Shown here piece after piece: positions 4,874-8,429 of a DNA stretch of 8,429 nt (positions are counted from its first letter, which is position 1; the number at the start of each line of letters is the position of its first letter). Origin of the DNA: a bacterium (GTDB taxonomy: Bacteria > Eremiobacterota > Eremiobacteria > Baltobacterales > Baltobacteraceae); contig JAJXVC010000078.1 in the NCBI GenBank assembly GCA_021782295.1, forward strand, positions 1 to 8,429, read 5' to 3'. Both the position numbers and the translations under genes were made by a program. The notes beneath the pieces are model-generated. The model made no database searches. It was not told where the DNA came from and saw nothing but the letters and a program-made list of their open reading frames with translations.

Positions 4874-6216
4874 CGCACGCGTTCCAACAACGCGGCATAG
4901 AATCCATCCTGTCCCTCGATGGGAGCCATCAGCAGATCGCCGTTCGCATCGCAAAACGATGTAAGCGAAGCATGCATCGGAACGCGGATGAAGTCGCCGG
5001 CGGCGAGAAATGCATCGATGACGTTCGTACTCTCGCGTTCGTCGGTCGAACAGACCGCGTAAACGAGTCGGCCGCCCGGTTTCACATGCGTGGAGACCGT
5101 CGCGAGCAACGCGGCCTGCAGCATCGCCATGCGCTCGACATCCTCGGGGCGACGGCGCCAGCGCGCTTCGGGATGACGGGCGATAACGCCCAACGCCGTA
5201 CAGGGCGCATCGAGCAGCACGCGATCGAAGAGCATCTCCGGCGGCACGAGCGCCGAGTCGGCAGCATCGCCCACCACAACGGCAGGTATTGGAAGATCGA
5301 CGAACCGCTGGGTCTCTTCGAAGCGTCTCTGCAGAACGGCGACCTTGCGCGCATCGCGGTCGATGCAGGTGAGCGCTCCGCTCGGCCCAATGCGCGCGGC
5401 GATCTGCAACGCTTTATTCCCACGGCCGCTGCAACAGTCGAGAACGCGTTCGCCGGATTGCGCGTCGAGAATATCGACGATCGCCGCCGAGCTCTCCGAC
5501 TGAATCCAGAACGGCGTGTTTCCGCTCTCGATAAGATCGAGCGCTGAACCCTCGTTCGGCCGCACCACCACGGCGTCGCGCGCGAGCGCCGAACGGCTCG
5601 CGTGCATTCCTCGCGCGGTCATCGTAGCGAGCACGCGTTCGCTTCCTCCCAACGCCACCACCGCATGTGCGGCGGGTTGGTTTGCCTCGCGGCAGATTTG
5701 TTCGATGAGGTCGTCACCGAAGCGCGCATGCAGACGGCGGACGATCCACGTCGGCAGCGAGTAGAGCGCGCCGTAGTAATCGTCGACATCAGCGTATCGT
5801 TCGCGCTGCGGCTCCGGCGTCGGTTCGCGAAGATAGCTTCGCAGCACCGCGTTGACGAGCGAACCGAGCCCCTGGTGGCCGTAGCGTTTCGCCAGATTGA
5901 CCCACTCGAAGAGCGTTGCATGGACGTCGGGTTGCGTGTAGCGCAGTTCGTAGACGGCAAGGCGCAGCAATTCTTGAATCGTCGAAGGCAGTGTCTTCGC
6001 GCGCTCTTTGAGAAACGGACGCAACGCATCGTCGAGCGCGCGCCGCATTTCGATTGCGCCGTAGGCGAGCTCCGTTGCAAAGCGGCGATCGCGAGCGTCG
6101 AGTTTGCCGCGCTGGGCACGGTACCCAAGCGCCGCCTGCGCTGGGCGCGCTTCGACGCCGGGCTCTCCCGGGAAGACATCGCGCGCGACGAGTAACGCCA
6201 CTTCACGCGCGCTCAC
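4870..6216 (-). CDS. rsmB: 16S rRNA (cytosine(967)-C(5))-methyltransferase RsmB
   Basis: The 448-aa enzyme uses S-adenosylmethionine to methylate C5 of cytosine 967 (E. coli numbering) of 16S rRNA. Residues about 1-135 form the NusB-like RNA-binding domain (RDRRFATELAYGA at 42-54; LGSLVNAVLR at 117-126). The Rossmann methyltransferase domain follows: motif I at 258-268 (VLDCCSGRGNK), SAM-contacting acidic residues around D286 and D317, motif IV LLDAPCTALGVIARHPE (334-350) with C339, and motif VI LVYAVCST (384-391) with C389, the nucleophile. It ends with GQDGFYAALLER (435-446). Length matches the family (E. coli 429 aa). I choose GTG at 6216 because it forms a GTGA overlap with the fmt stop and gives the typical M-S-A-R-E-x-A-L N-terminus; an ATG at 6255 would add 13 residues. 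Motif I departs from the usual C-A-A-P-G-G-K, see findings. Confidence 0.94.
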   Translation of the reverse strand: MSAREVALLVARDVFPGEPGVEARPAQAALGYRAQRGKLDARDRRFATELAYGAIEMRRALDDALRPFLKERAKTLPSTIQELLRLAVYELRYTQPDVHATLFEWVNLAKRYGHQGLGSLVNAVLRSYLREPTPEPQRERYADVDDYYGALYSLPTWIVRRLHARFGDDLIEQICREANQPAAHAVVALGGSERVLATMTARGMHASRSALARDAVVVRPNEGSALDLIESGNTPFWIQSESSAAIVDILDAQSGERVLDCCSGRGNKALQIAARIGPSGALTCIDRDARKVAVLQRRFEETQRFVDLPIPAVVVGDAADSALVPPEMLFDRVLLDAPCTALGVIARHPEARWRRRPEDVERMAMLQAALLATVSTHVKPGGRLVYAVCSTDERESTNVIDAFLAAGDFIRVPMHASLTSFCDANGDLLMAPIEGQDGFYAALLERVR

Positions 6217-7049
6217 CCTCGCACCGCCGAACGCATTTGCCGGTAACGCTCCCATGCCATCGCGCCTTTATTCGGCGCGATAACTTCGTCGATGGCGAAG
6301 CGGCCGTCCTCGTCGTGCGCGCGCACGATCTTCAGCCACTCTCCATCGACGAATGCCCGTGCAAGCGGAGCGGGCGCAAACGCACGTACCGCTGCGAGCA
6401 ATCGCGAGGTTGGCCACGTGAGATCGACGATAAGATCCTCCTTCTTCAACGGTCGTGTCGTACTCGTTTCGCCGCTTTGCGGCTGCGACGTGAGGCTTCC
6501 GGCCTCCGCACGCACGATTGCTTCGCCGAGCATGCGCGCGCCGAGAGCGGCGAGCCGGTCGTGTAACTCGCCGTACTCTTCCTGCGCGCCGATTGCGACT
6601 CGTTCCTGCGCCACAAGGGGCCCGGTATCCATCCCCGCATCCATCAGCATGATGGAGAGCCCCGTCTCGCTTGCTTCATCGCGGAGCGCCGATTGAATCG
6701 GCGTCGCTCCGCGGTAGAGCGGGAGCAGCGAGGGATGCACGTTGAGCGCACCGAGCCGCGGCCAGGCCAAGAGCTCGGCCGGCAAGATGCGTCCGAAGCT
6801 TGCCAATGCGATGAGGTCGATCGCTTCCTCGCGGTGCTCGGCGTGGAACGCACGCATCGAGGTCGGTTCGAAGACCGGAACGCCGAGTTCGAGCGCCGCG
6901 CGTTTCACCGGCGTCGGAGTGAGCCGGTGCCCACGCCCGGATGGGCGTTCGGGTTGCGTGACGACGCCGCGCAGATCCGTGCGCTGCGCCGTTTCGCGTA
7001 GTGACGGAACAGCGAACTCGCTACTTCCGAAGAAATACGTGGAGAGCAT
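6213..7049 (-). CDS. fmt: Methionyl-tRNA formyltransferase
   Basis: The 278-aa enzyme formylates Met-tRNA(fMet) with 10-formyltetrahydrofolate, giving the initiator tRNA whose formyl group Def later removes. The N-terminus FFGSSEFAVPSL (6-17) is the usual Fmt start. ERPSGRGHRLTPTPVK (34-49) is the basic tRNA-contact loop. The catalytic centre is complete: N103 and H105 in LNVHPSLLP, the Y-R-G-A-T-P-I segment (112-118), and D141 in MDAGMDTGPL. A C-terminal domain follows (TRPLKKEDLIVDLTW at 198-212, then VRAFAPAPLARAF). The protein is about 35 residues shorter than E. coli Fmt (315 aa), mostly through a compact C-terminal domain. ATG 7049 is 5 bases after the def stop, with AAGG upstream overlapping that stop. 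The stop overlaps the rsmB start (GTGA). The def-fmt-rsmB order is common in bacteria. Confidence 0.95.
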   Translation of the reverse strand: MLSTYFFGSSEFAVPSLRETAQRTDLRGVVTQPERPSGRGHRLTPTPVKRAALELGVPVFEPTSMRAFHAEHREEAIDLIALASFGRILPAELLAWPRLGALNVHPSLLPLYRGATPIQSALRDEASETGLSIMLMDAGMDTGPLVAQERVAIGAQEEYGELHDRLAALGARMLGEAIVRAEAGSLTSQPQSGETSTTRPLKKEDLIVDLTWPTSRLLAAVRAFAPAPLARAFVDGEWLKIVRAHDEDGRFAIDEVIAPNKGAMAWERYRQMRSAVRG

Positions 7050-7054
7050 CGACC

Positions 7055-7582
7055 TTACGGCAGCGACGCTGCGCGTTCGGCTGCCTCGAGTTCTTCGTCG
7101 GTCTGCGCCGGGCGCAGGTTCTTGACCTTATCGATGTAGAGTACGCCGTTGAGATGGTCGATCTCGTGTTGGAGACAGATGGCGAAGAGACCATCGGCTA
7201 CAAACGCAATCCGTTTCCCGTGCCGATCAATCCCGCTGACGCGCACACGTTCGAAACGCGTCACTTCGCCGACGTAACCGGGAACGGAGAGACAGCCCTC
7301 GGTCCATTCGATCTCGCCCTCGGTCTCGTCGAACTTCGGATTGACGACGACGAACGGCCCGTGCTCGGGATTGCCGTCCTGTAAGTCCACCGTAAAAATG
7401 CGCTTCGAGATATTGACCTGCGGCGCCGCAAGGCCGATCCCCGGCGCATCGTACATCGTCTCGAACATATCGTCGATCAACTGCTGGGTCAACGGATCCT
7501 GCAGCTCTTTGGGGGCAACCCGTTTTGCCACCTTACGCAGCGTCGGGTTCCCCTCGGTGACGATTTCGCGGAGATAGGGCAT
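7055..7582 (-). CDS. def: Peptide deformylase
   Basis: The 175-aa metalloenzyme removes the N-formyl group from nascent proteins at the ribosome. All three signature motifs are intact: GIGLAAPQ (48-55), EGCLSVPG (95-102) with metal ligand C97, and QHEIDHLNG (138-146) with ligands H139 and H143 and catalytic E140. The opening, a short strand followed by N-P-T-L-R-K-V-A-K (12-20), is standard for type I bacterial deformylases. The length is normal and the tail after residue 160 is acidic and alanine-rich. The start is ATG at 7582; the only strong Shine-Dalgarno (GGAGGT) is unusually far, 14 bases upstream, but a stop codon upstream in frame excludes a longer protein. It is the likely first gene of the tightly coupled block. 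The upstream lipoprotein gene is 36 bases away, so readthrough from it is possible. Confidence 0.97.
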   Translation of the reverse strand: MPYLREIVTEGNPTLRKVAKRVAPKELQDPLTQQLIDDMFETMYDAPGIGLAAPQVNISKRIFTVDLQDGNPEHGPFVVVNPKFDETEGEIEWTEGCLSVPGYVGEVTRFERVRVSGIDRHGKRIAFVADGLFAICLQHEIDHLNGVLYIDKVKNLRPAQTDEELEAAERAASLP

Positions 7583-7596
7583 ACGTTGGGTATTCT

Positions 7597-7602
7597 ACCT
7601 CC
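7597..7602 (-). promoter_or_regulatory. Distant Shine-Dalgarno of def
   Basis: GGAGGT, a near-perfect anti-Shine-Dalgarno match, lies 14 bases before the def ATG, about twice the usual distance. A TAGAAT hexamer overlaps its end (7592-7597) and could alternatively be read as a -10 box, but no good -35 element sits 16-18 bases upstream. The 36-base gap 7583-7618 holds nothing else I recognise. Confidence 0.4.
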
Positions 7603-7618
7603 GCGCTCCGTGCTCTCC

Positions 7619-8101
7619 CTACTGGGTCGAGAAGCTCGAGAGCGCGGTCGCCCCCGTGCCCACGGCATAGCAAGCGGCGTTATTGAGGTTGTTGATATAG
7701 ACCGAGAAGCCCGAACCCGTCACCAGCGCGTTGCTCAGCGCGGTCGCATAGTAGAGGGGATTCGCCATGCTCGGTGTCGCCGAGCCGGTCGGAAGCGCGC
7801 TCGCCGTCGTCGCCGCGAACTGCGCGGTAAATTGGACCCCATAGGTCGGCGGCCCGACGATCTCGGTATCCCACGCATTATTACCATCGCTCGGGAAGGC
7901 GCCGCTCGTCGCGACGTAGATCGTCGTCAGCGTCGCCGGCACCGCGGTCGCCCCCGGTTGCGGATAGAGCACCTGCACCGTCACCGGCGATACGCACGGC
8001 GTCGTCGGCGTCGGGGCGAAGGATGTGCCGCCGCCGTTACAAGCGGCAAGCGCCAGTGCCGCAACCGCTCCCACGAGCATCCCTATCGGCCGTACCTTCA
8101 T
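7619..8101 (-). CDS. Small lipoprotein of unknown function
   Basis: I do not recognise the family. With the ATG at 8101 the 160-aa product starts M-K-V-R, then a hydrophobic run ending in ALAAC (17-21), a clear lipobox, then a Gly/Thr/Pro-rich spacer (22-38). The mature part is rich in Ala, Thr, Ser and Gly and looks all-beta. VTVQVLYPQPGATAVP (40-55) resembles the first strand and turn of bacterial Ig-like domains, and ITNL-like and N-N-L-N-N segments occur near the end. Two cysteines, C36 and C144, could form a disulfide. The start at 8101 is preferred over an ATG at 8119: GGAG lies 9 bases upstream and the signal peptide begins at once. It sits 75 bases after hslU and 36 before def, in the same direction. 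A role as a surface or periplasmic lipoprotein is inferred from the signal only. Confidence 0.8.
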   Translation of the reverse strand: MKVRPIGMLVGAVAALALAACNGGGTSFAPTPTTPCVSPVTVQVLYPQPGATAVPATLTTIYVATSGAFPSDGNNAWDTEIVGPPTYGVQFTAQFAATTASALPTGSATPSMANPLYYATALSNALVTGSGFSVYINNLNNAACYAVGTGATALSSFSTQ

Positions 8102-8176
8102 CGTTTTCTTCTCCGTCATGTCCGTCGCTGTTTCCCGTATCGTTCCAGCTAACGCTGGGGCCTTCCTGAACCTGCG

Positions 8177-8429
8177 CTATAAAATATATCCCGAAAGGTC
8201 GGCACTTCCGACGATATCGGCGAGCCGCTCGCGCACGTAGGGCGCATCGACGACGACTGCGTGCTCGACGTCGGGTGCGGCGAACGAGACATCTTCGAGC
8301 ACGCGCTCGAGCACCGTGTGCAGCCGGCGCGCGCCGATATTCTCGCTGCGTTCGTTCACCTCCATCGCGAAGCGCGCGATGCTTTCGATGCCGTCGTCGG
8401 TGAAGCTGAGATCGACGCCGTCGGCGGCG
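8177..8429 (-). CDS. hslU: HslU, ATPase subunit of the HslVU protease (C-terminal part)
   Basis: The frame is open from the window edge to TAG at 8179-8177 and encodes the last 83 or so residues. It matches the AAA+ C-domain of HslU (ClpY): a V-D-L-S-F-T-D-D segment, [20 protein letters not shown] in the middle (the family's sensor-2 helix N-I-G-A-R-R-L-H), then an acidic stretch, [10 protein letters not shown] and the C-terminal L-S-G-Y-I-L. In the known HslVU complex the HslU C-terminal tail inserts between HslV subunits and activates the peptidase; the Y-I-L end is preserved here. The enzyme unfolds proteins with ATP and feeds them to HslV, whose gene is expected just upstream, outside the window. 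The missing N-terminal part contains the Walker motifs, so they cannot be checked. Confidence 0.95.
   Translation of the reverse strand, partial: AADGVDLSFTDDGIESIARFAMEVNERSENIGARRLHTVLERVLEDVSFAAPDVEHAVVVDAPYVRERLADIVGSADLSGYIL

Larger units (their letters stand above)
1415..7582 (-). other. Predicted translationally coupled operon def-fmt-rsmB-fhaA-fhaB-SEDS-pseudodeacetylase-cytochrome c
   Basis: Eight minus-strand genes follow one another with no usable promoter or terminator space. The junctions are def/fmt 5-bp gap, fmt/rsmB GTGA, rsmB/fhaA ATGA, fhaA/fhaB 8-base overlap, fhaB/SEDS ATGA, SEDS/deacetylase ATGA, deacetylase/cytochrome 8-base overlap (GTGTGTAA). Such overlaps generally imply translational coupling and a shared transcript. 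hslU and the lipoprotein lie upstream in the same direction and may be included. Co-transcription is inferred from spacing alone. Confidence 0.75.

Noticed and set aside
4871..4954. N-terminal extension of fhaA to an upstream start at 4954
   Set aside because: It lies inside the rsmB coding end, and the family N-terminus begins at the ATGA-overlapping start at 4873.
4783..5547. 254-codon plus-strand open frame opposite rsmB
   Set aside because: Antisense to clear RsmB catalytic motifs; no signal, domain or ribosome binding site of its own.
5602..6195. 197-codon plus-strand open frame opposite the RsmB N-terminal domain
   Set aside because: Shadow of rsmB; low-complexity Arg-rich translation.
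7627..7639. Inverted repeat TCGAG-AAG-CTCGA near the end of the lipoprotein gene
   Set aside because: Short, inside the coding end, no T-tract; not a credible terminator.
8145..8158. Small hairpin (CCAGC / TAAC / GCTGG) between hslU and the lipoprotein gene
   Set aside because: A 5-bp stem without a following T-tract on the minus strand is too weak for an intrinsic terminator; could be chance.
8177..8188. AT-rich TATATTTTATAG on the minus strand at the hslU stop, a possible -10 region for the lipoprotein gene
   Set aside because: It encodes the conserved Y-I-L end and stop of HslU and has no -35 match at the right distance; kept only as a possibility.

Overview
The window is high-GC bacterial chromosome, densely packed and read almost entirely from the minus strand. 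The gene set combines hslU, def-fmt-rsmB, an FhaA/FhaB pair, a SEDS glycosyltransferase, lipoproteins and a TPR/ATP-grasp protein. It resembles candidate phylum Eremiobacterota (formerly WPS-2), or less likely another deep-branching or actinobacteria-like lineage. This placement is inferred from gene content and style only; there is no rRNA or marker search behind it.

Layout, following minus-strand transcription from the right edge: (1) the C-terminal end of hslU (8429-8177); (2) a small lipoprotein of unknown function (8101-7619); (3) a tight block of eight genes, def, fmt, rsmB, fhaA, fhaB, an FtsW/RodA-type SEDS gene, a membrane-anchored degenerate 'divergent polysaccharide deacetylase' and a cytochrome c lipoprotein (7582-1415). 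Within this block every junction after def is either a 5-bp gap (def/fmt) or a 4- or 8-base start/stop overlap, so it very probably forms one translationally coupled operon. It runs from protein N-terminal processing and rRNA modification (def, fmt, rsmB), through phosphothreonine-reading FHA proteins, to peptidoglycan polymerisation and an envelope pseudoenzyme.

On the plus strand, a TPR plus ATP-grasp-like protein (124-1455) converges on the operon and overlaps the end of the cytochrome gene by 41 bp. Just upstream of it, facing left, is the start of a secreted protein (66-1) that runs off the window; the two share a 57-bp divergent intergenic region.

The most noteworthy points are the apparently catalytically dead deacetylase-fold protein directly behind the SEDS gene, where a class B PBP is often found, and the actinobacteria-like FHA/SEDS cassette embedded in a translation operon without its kinase or phosphatase. 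No RNA gene, CRISPR array, insertion sequence or convincing intrinsic terminator was seen. No stretch over 300 bases lacks a gene.
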